This document shows positions 1-8,260 of a DNA stretch of 64,000 bases, one piece after another (the first letter of the stretch is position 1; every line of letters starts with the position of its first letter). Both the position numbers and the translations under genes were made by a program. This stretch comes from Microbulbifer taiwanensis (GTDB taxonomy: Bacteria; Pseudomonadota; Gammaproteobacteria; Pseudomonadales; Cellvibrionaceae). Location of the stretch: positions 1 to 64,000 of the forward strand of contig NZ_JACZFR010000036.1 of NCBI RefSeq assembly GCF_014904815.1, given 5' to 3'. Under the pieces are notes generated by a model. That model searched no databases. It was not told the origin of the DNA and saw nothing but the letters and a program-made list of their open reading frames with translations.

Positions 1-100
1 GGGGGGCCCCCCCGGGGGGGAACCCACCCGGGGTGGGGGGGGGGGCGCCCCCCCGGCGGGGGGGGGGGGGGGCGCTCGGAGGGGGTATTGAAGCAGTTGC
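1..100. other. G/C homopolymer low-complexity sequence
   Basis: The first 60 bases contain only four A or T residues, arranged as runs of G and C, and nothing codes. The pattern does not resemble the ordinary G+C-rich intergenic DNA elsewhere in the window. It looks like a contig-end or low-quality assembly artefact rather than biology. The adjacent receptor gene ends normally at 104. Confidence 0.6.
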
Positions 101-103
101 GGC

Positions 104-2329
104 CTAGAAAATAAACCGCACGCCGGCTTCGACGCTGCGGCCCATTTCCGGGGCGAAGTCGCGCAGCAGCGAGGCGGAGTTGCGGATTTCCTCGTCCAGC
201 AGGTTGCGGGCGCTGGCGAACAGCACCGCGTCGGTGCTGCCCAGCTTGAGGTTGTAGCGCGCGGTCAGGTCCATGCGCGTATAGCCATCGGTGGCTTCCT
301 CAAAGGCGCCGGCGCGTTCCTGTGCGGAAGCCTTGGTGGTGCGCAACTCCCAGTTCCACTGGTCGTAGTCGCCGCCCAGGGCGAGTCCGATACGCAGCGG
401 CGGCATACGCGGCACATCGCGGCTGTACTCGCGGCCCTCGCCTTCCTCGTGGTCGTGATCGTGGCCCGCTTCGCCTTCTTCTTCCCCGTGATGCAGGTCG
501 AGATCGCTGGTAAAGCTGGCGCGCACGCTGTCACCGAACAGCTCCACATAGTGGCCGCCGGCAAAGGGCAGGCGCACGGAGGCTTCGGCACCGTAGAAGA
601 CCGCATCGCGGTTGCTGTATCCGTAGACGGCCAGCTCTTCCTCGTGGTTTTCCTCGCCGGTGTTGGCCGCGTAGATATAGTCGGTCACGCGGTTGTAGAA
701 CAGGTTGGCTTCGACGCGGGCGGCGTGCCAGCCGGAGGCTTCTTCATTGTGGTGGTGGTAGCCCAGCTCCAGGTTGAAGGACTTCTCCTTGTCGAGATCC
801 TCTTCGCCTTCCAGGTAGCGGGCTTCCGCCAGGTGGGCGCCGTCGGCAAACAACTCCTCGGCCACCGGTGCGCGCTCTGCGTGGGTGGCACCGAAGCTCA
901 GGTGCTGGTGCTCGGCCAGGAAATACTGCAGGGTGCCGCTCAGCCCCAGCAGGTTAAAGTCCTGGCTTTCCCCCTGATCCGGATCGACGGAGACCTGCTC
1001 GGCGCGGCCGCCCAGATCCAGGTGCCAGTCACCCCAGGCGCGTTCCTTCATGGTGAAGAGGCCCACACTGCGGGTCTTGGACGGCTGCACGAAGGCCTCG
1101 TCGCCGATGGCCGCGAAGTCCTTGTTGGACAGCTGCAGGCCGTAGGCGCCGCGCCACTCGCCGCCGTCGTCGTGGGTCACTTCTATGCGGCTCTCCCAGG
1201 CCTCGTTGGTAAAGCGGGTGCCCTCGTGGAAGTGGTCTCCGTGGGCTTCCAGCTCCGTGTGCTCGTAGTCGTTGTAGCCGAGGCGCAGGCGCAGCTTGTC
1301 CCAGTAGCCGTCGTCGAACTGGTGTTCGCCCTTGAGGTCGTAGCGGGTCTGGGCCATATCGATACGCACGACTTCCGGCGCTTCGCCGTGCTCGTGCTCC
1401 TCGTGCTCGTCGCCCGCAGCTTCCTCTTCGTGGTGGTCTTCCTCCCCGTGCTCCTCTTCCTCATGGTGGTGTTCGTGGGCGCCGAGGGGAATACCGTAGT
1501 TGTTCTCGAGCTGGTTTACCGACAGGCCGACAAAGCCGGTTTCGGTGATCCAGGAGACGCCGCCGCTGTAGCTGTGGGCGCGGGCATTGGTGTTGCCGAC
1601 GAAACCGTCGGTGTTGAACTCTTCCTCTTCGTGCCCGTGTTCCTCACCGGCGTGCTCCTCGTCGTGGTGCGCTTCCTCGCGGTGGATGATGGCGAGGCCG
1701 GGGATCTCCGTGTCGTCGCTGTCGCGGTAGACGCCGTCCAGGTACCAGGCCACCCGGCCGGCGCCGCCGGACAGGCGGAAGACGCCGGCGTCCTGGCTGT
1801 TGCCGCTGTTGTGGCGCATCTCCAGGGCGCCCTCCAGCGCCTCGGGCACCTGGGTGGGGATGCGGCCGTCGATCACGTTCACCACGCCGCCGATGGCGCC
1901 GCTGCCGTAGCGTAGGGCGGCCGGGCCGCGCAATATCTCGATGCGCTGGGCCAGCAGTGGCTCGATGCTGGCGGCGTGGTCGGAGCTGGTATTGGAGGCA
2001 TCGGCCACGTCCAGGTTGTCGTTCAGCACCTTGACGCGGTTGGCGCTCTGGCCGCGAATCACCGGCAGGCCGACACCGCCGCCGAAGGAGGCGTTGGCCA
2101 CGCCCGGCTGGCTCTCCAGGGTCTGGCCCAGGGTTGCGGCAGCGGCGTCGCGCAGCGCCTCGCCGGACAGCACGGATACCGGTGCGGCCACGGCGTCGGC
2201 GGGCTTGTCCAGCGGGGATACGGTGACGTTGACCTCTTCCAGGGGCTGGCCGGTATTGTCGGCGGCGTAGGTGGCGGGCACGGTCAGGGCGCCGGCAATC
2301 GCCAGGGCCAGTTTGCTGGTCTTGTTCAT
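104..2329 (-). CDS. TonB-dependent receptor with His/Glu-rich loops (probable zinc receptor)
   Basis: Outer-membrane TonB-dependent receptor of 741 residues that should import a metal or metallophore using energy from TonB-ExbBD. The start at 2329 was chosen because it gives a clean signal peptide (about residues 1-22, ending ATYA) after an AGGA ribosome-binding site; the open frame runs further upstream but lacks coding character. A TonB-box-like LEEVNVTV stretch precedes a plug containing EILRGPAALRYGSGAIGG. The barrel ends in the expected aromatic residue (FIF). Three extracellular-type loops at about 216-238, 284-316 and 612-632 are almost entirely His, Glu and Asp. Such loops are known in zinc receptors of the ZnuD/TdfJ class, so zinc is the best guess; another divalent metal is possible. 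No convincing Zur box was seen upstream. Confidence 0.88.
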   Translation of the reverse strand: MNKTSKLALAIAGALTVPATYAADNTGQPLEEVNVTVSPLDKPADAVAAPVSVLSGEALRDAAAATLGQTLESQPGVANASFGGGVGLPVIRGQSANRVKVLNDNLDVADASNTSSDHAASIEPLLAQRIEILRGPAALRYGSGAIGGVVNVIDGRIPTQVPEALEGALEMRHNSGNSQDAGVFRLSGGAGRVAWYLDGVYRDSDDTEIPGLAIIHREEAHHDEEHAGEEHGHEEEEFNTDGFVGNTNARAHSYSGGVSWITETGFVGLSVNQLENNYGIPLGAHEHHHEEEEHGEEDHHEEEAAGDEHEEHEHGEAPEVVRIDMAQTRYDLKGEHQFDDGYWDKLRLRLGYNDYEHTELEAHGDHFHEGTRFTNEAWESRIEVTHDDGGEWRGAYGLQLSNKDFAAIGDEAFVQPSKTRSVGLFTMKERAWGDWHLDLGGRAEQVSVDPDQGESQDFNLLGLSGTLQYFLAEHQHLSFGATHAERAPVAEELFADGAHLAEARYLEGEEDLDKEKSFNLELGYHHHNEEASGWHAARVEANLFYNRVTDYIYAANTGEENHEEELAVYGYSNRDAVFYGAEASVRLPFAGGHYVELFGDSVRASFTSDLDLHHGEEEGEAGHDHDHEEGEGREYSRDVPRMPPLRIGLALGGDYDQWNWELRTTKASAQERAGAFEEATDGYTRMDLTARYNLKLGSTDAVLFASARNLLDEEIRNSASLLRDFAPEMGRSVEAGVRFIF

Positions 2330-2459
2330 CGGTTTTTTATTCCTGTCACACGGCGCGCGGGCGCTGCCATAAACGAACAGGCAGGCGTCGCCGCTAAATA
2401 AACTTATCGGTTTTTCGAGTTTGCTAGTTGGCTTGTGGCTACCGATTGGGGCGACGGGC

Positions 2460-2620
2460 GGGCCTGCTGCCGGGGTTTGTTTGTGGGACACGGGCTAGGC
2501 GCCCCCCCTTAATACGTCCCTGTAGGCTTGTCGGCGAGGTGGCCCGGCCGCTCCACGTATTCACGGCGCCTTCGGCCCCTCTCGCCAACAGTCCCACAAA
2601 CAAACCCCGGCATCAGGCCC
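2460..2620. repeat. 161-bp element with 30-bp inverted termini
   Basis: Positions 2460-2489 and 2591-2620 are inverted copies matching at 29 of 30 positions, with the inner 21 bases (2469-2489 and 2591-2611) identical. The roughly 100-bp interior has no open reading frame of note. The size and long terminal inverted repeats suggest a MITE-like or large palindromic intergenic element. It sits between the small exported-protein gene and the receptor gene downstream of it, where its RNA would form a long hairpin. Confidence 0.6.
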
Positions 2621-2642
2621 TTCGCATCACGCTCGGTGCCAG

Positions 2643-2933
2643 TCAGCGGGGTGGCAGGAATAGCGGGGGTGCGCGGGCGCTCTGGCGCTCCGGCTGACAG
2701 TCGCGGGGTACCGGCGCGGACTGGGTGCTGTAGAGCACTACCGGTGCCGGCTGGACGAAATCGAAGTCGCTGCCGTGGGCGGCGGGCATATGGTTGAAGC
2801 AGAGGTCACACATCTCCACCTGACCGTCGTTCAGGTGAATATGCTCCGCCCACAGCGGCTGGGCTGCGAGCAGTGCAAGCAACAGCATCAGGCTGGCCCA
2901 GAAGCGGGATCTTTGGCGGGAGTGGTTGACCAT
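2643..2933 (-). CDS. Small exported protein with CxxC and His residues
   Basis: A 96-residue protein with an N-terminal signal peptide (hydrophobic LMLLLALLAA, ending around PLWAEH), followed by HIHLND, a CDLC motif and FNHMPAAHG. Cys and His placement suggests metal binding in the periplasm, though no catalytic family is recognised. It lies 314 bases upstream of the His-rich receptor on the same strand, with the inverted-repeat element in between, so a shared role in metal uptake is plausible. The ATG at 2933 lacks a good ribosome-binding site. The C-terminal 25 residues are Arg/Pro-rich and may be partly non-functional. Confidence 0.6.
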   Translation of the reverse strand: MVNHSRQRSRFWASLMLLLALLAAQPLWAEHIHLNDGQVEMCDLCFNHMPAAHGSDFDFVQPAPVVLYSTQSAPVPRDCQPERQSARAPPLFLPPR

Positions 2934-2988
2934 GGACGGTATGATATGTGCTTCGGGTTACGAATCAAGTTTCATCTGTCACCAACCG

Positions 2989-3017
2989 GTCACAGGGGCG
3001 GTCATTCGTCCTATAAT
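2989..3017 (+). promoter_or_regulatory. Probable sigma-70 promoter of the his genes
   Basis: A perfect -10 hexamer TATAAT lies at 3012-3017. A -35-like GTCACA (four of six matches) lies at 2989-2994 with 17-base spacing. It stands 57 bases ahead of the hisB start. Confidence 0.5.
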
Positions 3018-3073
3018 TCGCGCCTTCTGCCTAATCGCCCCCAATTTGTAAACAGACCGAGGATTTTCCCTCC

Positions 3074-3661
3074 ATGCGCAAGGCCAGCGTCAAACGCGAT
3101 ACCCTGGAAACCAAAATCGCCGTCAGCGTCAACCTCGATGGCGACGGCCGCGGCCAGTTTGATACCGGGGTGCCTTTCCTCGAGCATATGCTCGACCAGA
3201 TAGCCCGCCACGGCATGATCGACCTGGATATCAGCTGCGATGGCGATGTGCATATCGACGATCACCACACGGTGGAGGACATCGGCATCACCCTGGGTAA
3301 GGCGATTACCGAGGCGCTCGGGGACAAGAAGGGCATGACTCGCTACGGTCACGCCTATGTGCCGCTCGATGAAGCGCTCTCCAGGGTAGTGGTGGACTTC
3401 TCCGGCCGCCCCGGTCTGATCATGGACGTGCCCTTTACCCAGAAACGCATCGGCAATTTCGATACCGAGCTCTTCTACGAATTCTTCCAGGGCTTCGTGA
3501 ACCACGCCCTGGTGACCCTGCATATCGATTGCCTGCGCGGCCACAATGCCCACCACCAGGTGGAGACGGTATTCAAGGCCTTCGGTCGTGCCCTGCGCAT
3601 GGCGCTGACGCCGGATCCGCGCATGGCCGGCACCATGCCCTCCACCAAGGGTGTGCTCTGA
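3074..3661 (+). CDS. hisB: Imidazoleglycerol-phosphate dehydratase
   Basis: Catalyses the sixth step of histidine synthesis, dehydrating imidazole glycerol phosphate to imidazole acetol phosphate in the cytoplasm. The 195 residues match the short monofunctional form, not the enterobacterial fusion with histidinol phosphatase. The manganese-binding motifs are present: FLEHMLDQ with ARHG near residues 36-48, [10 protein letters not shown] near 65-74 and the later NAHHQVE. It is the first gene of hisB-hisH-hisA-hisF, and its TGA overlaps the hisH ATG by one base, implying translational coupling. Confidence 0.97.
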   Translation: MRKASVKRDTLETKIAVSVNLDGDGRGQFDTGVPFLEHMLDQIARHGMIDLDISCDGDVHIDDHHTVEDIGITLGKAITEALGDKKGMTRYGHAYVPLDEALSRVVVDFSGRPGLIMDVPFTQKRIGNFDTELFYEFFQGFVNHALVTLHIDCLRGHNAHHQVETVFKAFGRALRMALTPDPRMAGTMPSTKGVL

Positions 3662-4335
3662 TGCCCTCGTCAACGCAAAAAATCGCCGTACTCGACTACG
3701 GCATGGGCAACCTGCACTCGGTGGCCAGTGCCTTGCAGCGGGTTGCGCCGCATGACGAAGTGGTGCTCGCCGGTACACCGGAGCAGGCCCAGGGCGCCGA
3801 CCGTTTGCTGGTGCCGGGCGTCGGCGCCATCCGCGACTGTATGGCGGGCTTCGTCGAGGCCGGCTTCGCGCCACTGCTGAATGACGCCATAGAGTCCGGC
3901 CTGCCGATACTCGGCATCTGCGTCGGCATGCAGATCATGATGCGCCGCAGCGAGGAGAACAACGGTGTCGACTGCCTGGATATTTTCCCGCAGCCGGTAA
4001 AGTTTTTTGGCAACGATTTGCAGGAAGACGGAAAGGTTGGCGCCTGCGGCTCAAGATTAAAGGTCCCCCATATGGGGTGGAACCGGGTAGAGCAGAAGCG
4101 GGCGCATCCGCTGTGGAAGGATATTGAGGGCGGCAGCCGTTTTTATTTCGTGCACAGTTACTATGTGCCGGCCGAAGAGAATGCCGATATCGCCGGGCAG
4201 ACCGACTACGGTGTATCCCTCGCCGCCGCGGTAGCGCGGGAAAATATTTTTGCCACCCAGTTCCACCCGGAAAAAAGTGCCGACGCCGGCCTGCAGCTGC
4301 TGAAAAATTTTGTCGGCTGGAACGGCAAAATCTGA
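3661..4335 (+). CDS. hisH: Imidazole glycerol phosphate synthase, glutaminase subunit
   Basis: Glutamine amidotransferase subunit that supplies ammonia to HisF for making imidazole glycerol phosphate and AICAR. The start at 3661 overlaps the hisB stop (TGATG) and gives the usual N-terminus with VLDYGMGN. Class I glutaminase features are visible: the nucleophile in GICVGMQ, and the His-Glu pair in TQFHPEKS near the C-terminus. The length of 224 residues is slightly above the family norm. A 47-base gap separates it from hisA. Confidence 0.97.
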   Translation: MPSSTQKIAVLDYGMGNLHSVASALQRVAPHDEVVLAGTPEQAQGADRLLVPGVGAIRDCMAGFVEAGFAPLLNDAIESGLPILGICVGMQIMMRRSEENNGVDCLDIFPQPVKFFGNDLQEDGKVGACGSRLKVPHMGWNRVEQKRAHPLWKDIEGGSRFYFVHSYYVPAEENADIAGQTDYGVSLAAAVARENIFATQFHPEKSADAGLQLLKNFVGWNGKI

Positions 4336-4382
4336 TTACCACCAAATACGATTTACATTTACCGCCGAATTAAAGACAGATC

Positions 4383-5114
4383 ATGATCGTAATACCCGCA
4401 ATCGACTTGAAAGACGGCCAGTGCGTGCGCCTGCGCCAGGGCGAGATGGACGACGCCACCGTATTCTCCGACGACCCGCTGGCCACGGCGCAGCACTGGG
4501 TCGACGAGGGCGCCAGGCGGTTGCACCTGGTGGACCTGAATGGTGCCTTTGCCGGTAACCCGGTCAACGGAGAGGCGGTCACTGCAATTGCGAAACAGTT
4601 TCCCGGCCTGCCGGTGCAGATAGGCGGCGGCATCCGCGATCTGCACACCATCGAAAAATACCTGGATGCCGGTGTGACCTGGGCCATTATCGGCACCGCC
4701 GCGGTCAAGAATCCGCAGCTGGTGAAAGAAGCCTGCCGCGAGTTCGAGGGTCATATCATCGTCGGCCTGGACGCGAAGGACGGCCTGGTGGCGACCGAGG
4801 GCTGGGCGGAAGTGTCCGAGCTACAGGCCACGGAACTGGCGAAGCAGTTCGCCGACTGTGGTGTCAGTTCCATCGTCTACACCGATATCGCCCGCGACGG
4901 CATGATGCAGGGGGTCAATATCGCCGCCACGCTGGAAATGGCGCGCGCGGTGCAGATTCCGATCATCGCCTCCGGCGGTGTCAGCAGTATCGAGGATATT
5001 CGCCAGCTGCTCGAGGCAGGCGAGATAGCCGGGGCCATTACCGGCCGCGCCATCTACGAGGACAAGCTGAACCTGCGCCAGGCGCAGCAGCTCTGCGACG
5101 ACTGGAAGCGGTAA
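4383..5114 (+). CDS. hisA: ProFAR isomerase
   Basis: Phosphoribosylformimino-5-aminoimidazole carboxamide ribotide isomerase, fourth step of histidine synthesis. The 243-residue protein is a beta/alpha barrel with the catalytic Asp of AIDLKDG near the N-terminus and the second Asp in YTDIARDG. Phosphate-binding glycines are in IGGGIR and ASGGVSS. It shares its fold with HisF immediately downstream, 15 bases away. Confidence 0.97.
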   Translation: MIVIPAIDLKDGQCVRLRQGEMDDATVFSDDPLATAQHWVDEGARRLHLVDLNGAFAGNPVNGEAVTAIAKQFPGLPVQIGGGIRDLHTIEKYLDAGVTWAIIGTAAVKNPQLVKEACREFEGHIIVGLDAKDGLVATEGWAEVSELQATELAKQFADCGVSSIVYTDIARDGMMQGVNIAATLEMARAVQIPIIASGGVSSIEDIRQLLEAGEIAGAITGRAIYEDKLNLRQAQQLCDDWKR

Positions 5115-5129
5115 AGGGAAGAAGAGAAG

Positions 5130-5891
5130 ATGGCACTGGCAAAGCGAATCATCCCCTGCCTGGACGTCGACGCCGGGCGCGTGGTCAAGGGCGTCAATTT
5201 TGTCGATATCCGCGATGCCGGCGACCCGGTGGAAATCGCGCGCCGCTACAACGAGGCGGGAGCGGACGAGATTACCTTTCTCGATATCACCGCAACCCAT
5301 GAGGGCCGCGACACCACATTGCACACCGTGGAGAAGATGGCCTCCCAGGTGTTTATTCCTCTGACCGTCGGCGGCGGTGTGCGCACACTGCAGGATATCC
5401 GCAACCTGCTGAATGCCGGCGCGGACAAGACAGCGATCAACTCGGCCGCCGTCAAGAATCCGGAATTCGTGCGCGAGGCGGCCGAACGTTTCGGCAGCCA
5501 GTGCATTGTCGTCGCCATTGATGCGAAACAGGTGGCTGAAAACAAGTGGGAGATATTCACCCACGGCGGCCGCAACCCCACCGGCATAGATGCGGTCGAG
5601 TGGGCCAAAAAAATGGCGGACCTGGGCGCCGGCGAAATACTGCTGACCAGCATGGACAGGGACGGTACCAGGAATGGTTTCGACCTGCCCCTGACCCGCG
5701 CGGTATCCGATGCGGTGCCGGTGCCGGTGATCGCCTCCGGCGGCGTGGGCAATCTTCAGCACCTGGCCGATGGCGTCCTGCAGGGCGGTGCCGATGCGGT
5801 GCTGGCGGCGAGTATTTTCCACTTTGGCGAGTACAGCATTGCCGAGGCCAAGGCCTTTATGCAGGAAGCGGGAATAGAGATGCGTCTGTAG
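5130..5891 (+). CDS. hisF: Imidazole glycerol phosphate synthase, cyclase subunit
   Basis: Cyclase subunit that combines ammonia from HisH with PRFAR. The 253-residue beta/alpha barrel has the two catalytic Asp residues in PCLDVDAG and in VVAIDAK, and the phosphate-binding segments VGGGVRT and ASGGVGN. It closes the hisBHAF cluster. hisI and hisE, which often follow, are not in the window. A palindromic repeat begins at its stop codon. Confidence 0.97.
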   Translation: MALAKRIIPCLDVDAGRVVKGVNFVDIRDAGDPVEIARRYNEAGADEITFLDITATHEGRDTTLHTVEKMASQVFIPLTVGGGVRTLQDIRNLLNAGADKTAINSAAVKNPEFVREAAERFGSQCIVVAIDAKQVAENKWEIFTHGGRNPTGIDAVEWAKKMADLGAGEILLTSMDRDGTRNGFDLPLTRAVSDAVPVPVIASGGVGNLQHLADGVLQGGADAVLAASIFHFGEYSIAEAKAFMQEAGIEMRL

Positions 5892-5938
5892 GGTGCGCCG
5901 TGCGCACCGCCGGTCTCTTTGGTGCGCGCGGTGCACCC
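5889..5938. repeat. GGGTGCGCC-family palindromic repeat, copy 1
   Basis: 5891-5908 pairs with 5921-5938 as an 18-bp stem with two mismatches, starting at the hisF stop. The same core occurs at 12742, 24497 and 61047. It has no T-run, so it is a REP-like unit rather than a standard terminator, though it may protect the his mRNA 3' end. Confidence 0.65.
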
Positions 5939-5963
5939 AGCAGAGGAGTGACCTGGATCGACG

Positions 5964-6227
5964 TCAGATCTTGTGGTTTCTGCGCCAGTGCTTGGCGCGC
6001 TGGCTGCCGAACGGATGGATCACCGCGCCCTTCTGCTGCTTGCCGTAGGTAACTCTCGGTGGGTAAAAATAAAATCGAACTGCGCGCTCCGCCTCATCGC
6101 GGCAGGGATAGGGCCCGAAACAGGCGCCGCCGCGTACCTGGAAGTACCAGTCGTCTCCCAGTTTGTAGAAGCGGTCGGAGCGCGGGGGAAGGGGTTGCCC
6201 CTCTTCGCCGGCGCGGTACTTCTGCAT
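5964..6227 (-). CDS. DUF6316-like small protein
   Basis: An 87-residue cytoplasmic protein of unknown function. The pattern RSDRFYKLGDDWYFQVRGG, then FGPY, then DEAERAV resembles the DUF6316 family found in marine gammaproteobacteria. The start at 6227 follows a strong GGAAGGT site; a longer frame exists upstream but crosses the hairpins at 6278-6332. It lies downstream of the S41 peptidase on the same strand. The C-terminus is rich in Arg, Lys and His. Confidence 0.7.
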   Translation of the reverse strand: MQKYRAGEEGQPLPPRSDRFYKLGDDWYFQVRGGACFGPYPCRDEAERAVRFYFYPPRVTYGKQQKGAVIHPFGSQRAKHWRRNHKI

Positions 6228-6277
6228 AACCACCTTCCAAAACCGCGCACGAACATAACCCACGCGGTTTCGTTCTC

Positions 6278-6332
6278 GGGCGAACAGCGTGTTCGCCCCT
6301 ACATCCTTGTCGGGCGAATGCGGCATTCGCCC
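6278..6332. repeat. Two tandem GGGCGAA hairpins
   Basis: 6278-6285 pairs perfectly with 6291-6298 (8 bp), and 6312-6320 pairs perfectly with 6324-6332 (9 bp). Both stems begin GGGCGAA. They lie just past the S41 peptidase stop on its strand and look like a REP doublet that could stabilise or end that transcript. Confidence 0.6.
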
Positions 6333-6349
6333 CTGACTCCTCGGCGGGA

Positions 6350-7699
6350 TCAATCGGCGCGGGCGACGCGCTCGCGTAAACCCCTGTCCCTCTGGGCGTA
6401 GAGATTCAGGCCCTTGAGTACATTGAGTGCCTCGAAAATCTGGTTGTCACGATCGAGCCAGTCGTCGCGGCCCTCCTTCTCTTTGGCGCGGTCGCTGGAT
6501 CCGCGCTCCGCACCGCCATTGCCGTTGCCCAAATGGCCGGCCAGGTCCGCCTCGGTGGTGCGTGTGGCGCCCTGCAGACGGGTAATCTTGACCCGCTCGA
6601 CCACGATATCCGGTGTAATCCCCTGGGCCTGGATGGAGCGGCCATTGGGGGTGAAGTAGAGCGCCGTGGTCAGCTTGATGGCGCGCTCGTTGTTGATCGG
6701 AATCACCGTCTGCACCGAGCCCTTGCCGAAGCTGTCGGTACCCATCACCACTGCGCGGCGGTGGTCCTGCAGGGCGCCGGCGACAATTTCCGCGGCGGAG
6801 GCGGAGCCGTCGTTGATCAGGACTACCAGCGGCGCACCCTCGGTCAGGTCGCCCGGCTCGGCGGAGTAGCTGAGGTTGGCGGATTCGGTGCGCCCCTCGG
6901 TGTAGACCACCAGGCCCTCCTCGAGGAAGGTATCGGCCACTTCCACCGACGACTGCAATACACCGCCCGGGTTGTTGCGCAGGTCGACGATCAGGCCTTT
7001 CAGCTTGCCCTTCTTCTGCAGTTTCTTGATCTCCCGTGCCACGTCGCCGCCGGTATCCAGCTGGAACTGGCTGATGCGCAGGTATCCGTAGCCGTCGTCG
7101 AGCATTTTGCTGCGCACACTGCGCACGCGCACCGTGTCGCGCTTCAGGGTGACCTCGAAAGGCTGCTTGTGACCCTTGCGCGCTATGGTCAGGGTGACGC
7201 TGCTGCCCTTGGGTCCACGCATGCGCTCCACCGCCTCGTCCAGGCTGACCCCCTTCATGGATTTACCGGACAGGCGCAGGATGATATCACCGGACTTCAG
7301 GCCGGCGCGGGAGGCCGGGGTGTCGTCCATTGGCGTGACGACGGTGATATGTTCGTTCTCGATACCCACTTCGATGCCGAGTCCGGCAAACTCGCCGGTG
7401 GTATTGGCCTGCAGGTCGTCGAAGGATTCCCGGTCCAGGTAGGAGGAGTGCGGATCCAGCCCCTGCAGCATGCCCTTGATGGCGTATTCCAGCAGGGTGC
7501 TGTCGTCCACTTCCTCGACGTAACCCTGGCGAATCTGTTCGAACACTTTGGCGAAGCTGCGCAGGTCTTCCAGCGGCAGGCGGGTTGCGGTTTCGGGTAT
7601 CAGGTCGTGGTTGGAATCGCCCTCGCTGAGGCCCATCAGGGGCAGGGCGGTGAGGGCGGCTGCGCCGATAAAGGTGGCCAGCGCTTTGGGGGTGAACAT
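6350..7699 (-). CDS. S41 family carboxy-terminal processing peptidase
   Basis: Periplasmic serine protease of the CtpA/CtpB type, 449 residues, that trims or degrades proteins from their C-termini. It has an N-terminal signal peptide (AAALTALPLMGLS), a PDZ domain around 105-180 (GEFAGLGIEVG, AGLKSGDIIL), and an S41 core with the Ser in GSASAAE near 299-305 and the Lys in GKGSVQ near 326. The tail after 380 is Gly/Asp/Arg-rich. The gpmI-envC-S41 order is common in gammaproteobacteria and suggests a link to cell-wall remodelling; here a DUF488 gene is interposed. Confidence 0.93.
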   Translation of the reverse strand: MFTPKALATFIGAAALTALPLMGLSEGDSNHDLIPETATRLPLEDLRSFAKVFEQIRQGYVEEVDDSTLLEYAIKGMLQGLDPHSSYLDRESFDDLQANTTGEFAGLGIEVGIENEHITVVTPMDDTPASRAGLKSGDIILRLSGKSMKGVSLDEAVERMRGPKGSSVTLTIARKGHKQPFEVTLKRDTVRVRSVRSKMLDDGYGYLRISQFQLDTGGDVAREIKKLQKKGKLKGLIVDLRNNPGGVLQSSVEVADTFLEEGLVVYTEGRTESANLSYSAEPGDLTEGAPLVVLINDGSASAAEIVAGALQDHRRAVVMGTDSFGKGSVQTVIPINNERAIKLTTALYFTPNGRSIQAQGITPDIVVERVKITRLQGATRTTEADLAGHLGNGNGGAERGSSDRAKEKEGRDDWLDRDNQIFEALNVLKGLNLYAQRDRGLRERVARAD

Positions 7700-7838
7700 A
7701 TCGTTGAAACCTCTGCCTTATTTCTTCGCTTCTTTGCGAAAGTGTAGACCGCGGGGGTGGGCAGGGATTTAAGTTGGCGGGAAACTCAACTGCGCGAAAA
7801 ATTGCCCTCGGCGCCGTATTTATCGCACTTCTGTGAAT

Positions 7839-8198
7839 TCATTGTCCTTGCAGGAACATTTTCAGTGCCACCGCGTTGTTGTGCTCCTGATCCCGCGCGG
7901 CATAGAGCAACGTCAAAGGACGCCCGTTACTGGCCTTCAGGAGGGTCTCAATCTCTGCACTCTTTTCGCGCAATTCCTTGTGGTAGCGCTGGTAAAAGGC
8001 GGCCCAGAGGCGGGGATCGTGGTTGAACCAGTGTCGCAGCTCGTCGGAGGGCGCCAGCGCCTTGCACCAGTCGTCCAGCGGCAGTGATTCGCGGCTCAGG
8101 CCGCGCGGCCAAAGGCGGTCCACCAGCACGCGGTAGCCGTCCCCGCGCTGGGGCGAAGCGTAGGCGCGTTTGCAGTGGATAGAGGTTGGTCCGGCCAT
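7839..8198 (-). CDS. DUF488 (YeaO-like) protein
   Basis: A 119-residue protein of the DUF488 family, whose biochemical role is unknown. Typical features are VLVDRLWPRGLS near the N-terminus, WFNHDPRLWAAF in the middle and PLTLLYAARDQEHNNA near the end. It stands between envC and the S41 peptidase with gaps of 62 and 139 bases, so it may have its own promoter. Confidence 0.88.
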   Translation of the reverse strand: MAGPTSIHCKRAYASPQRGDGYRVLVDRLWPRGLSRESLPLDDWCKALAPSDELRHWFNHDPRLWAAFYQRYHKELREKSAEIETLLKASNGRPLTLLYAARDQEHNNAVALKMFLQGQ

Positions 8199-8260
8199 GT
8201 CGAAAGTGATCTGCCCATCTCTCTGTCAGGGTAGCCGCATGGCGATAATTCGTGATCCCG

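Noticed and set aside
449-1915. Very long open frame on the + strand opposite the His-rich receptor
   Set aside because: It is the reverse image of a high-G+C gene with His/Glu repeats; the encoded protein is Val/Phe/Ala-rich with no family match and no start signals.
2330-3000. Possible Zur box controlling the zinc-type receptor
   Set aside because: No palindrome like the known GTTATA-type Zur site was found; TATGATAT near 2941 is too weak.
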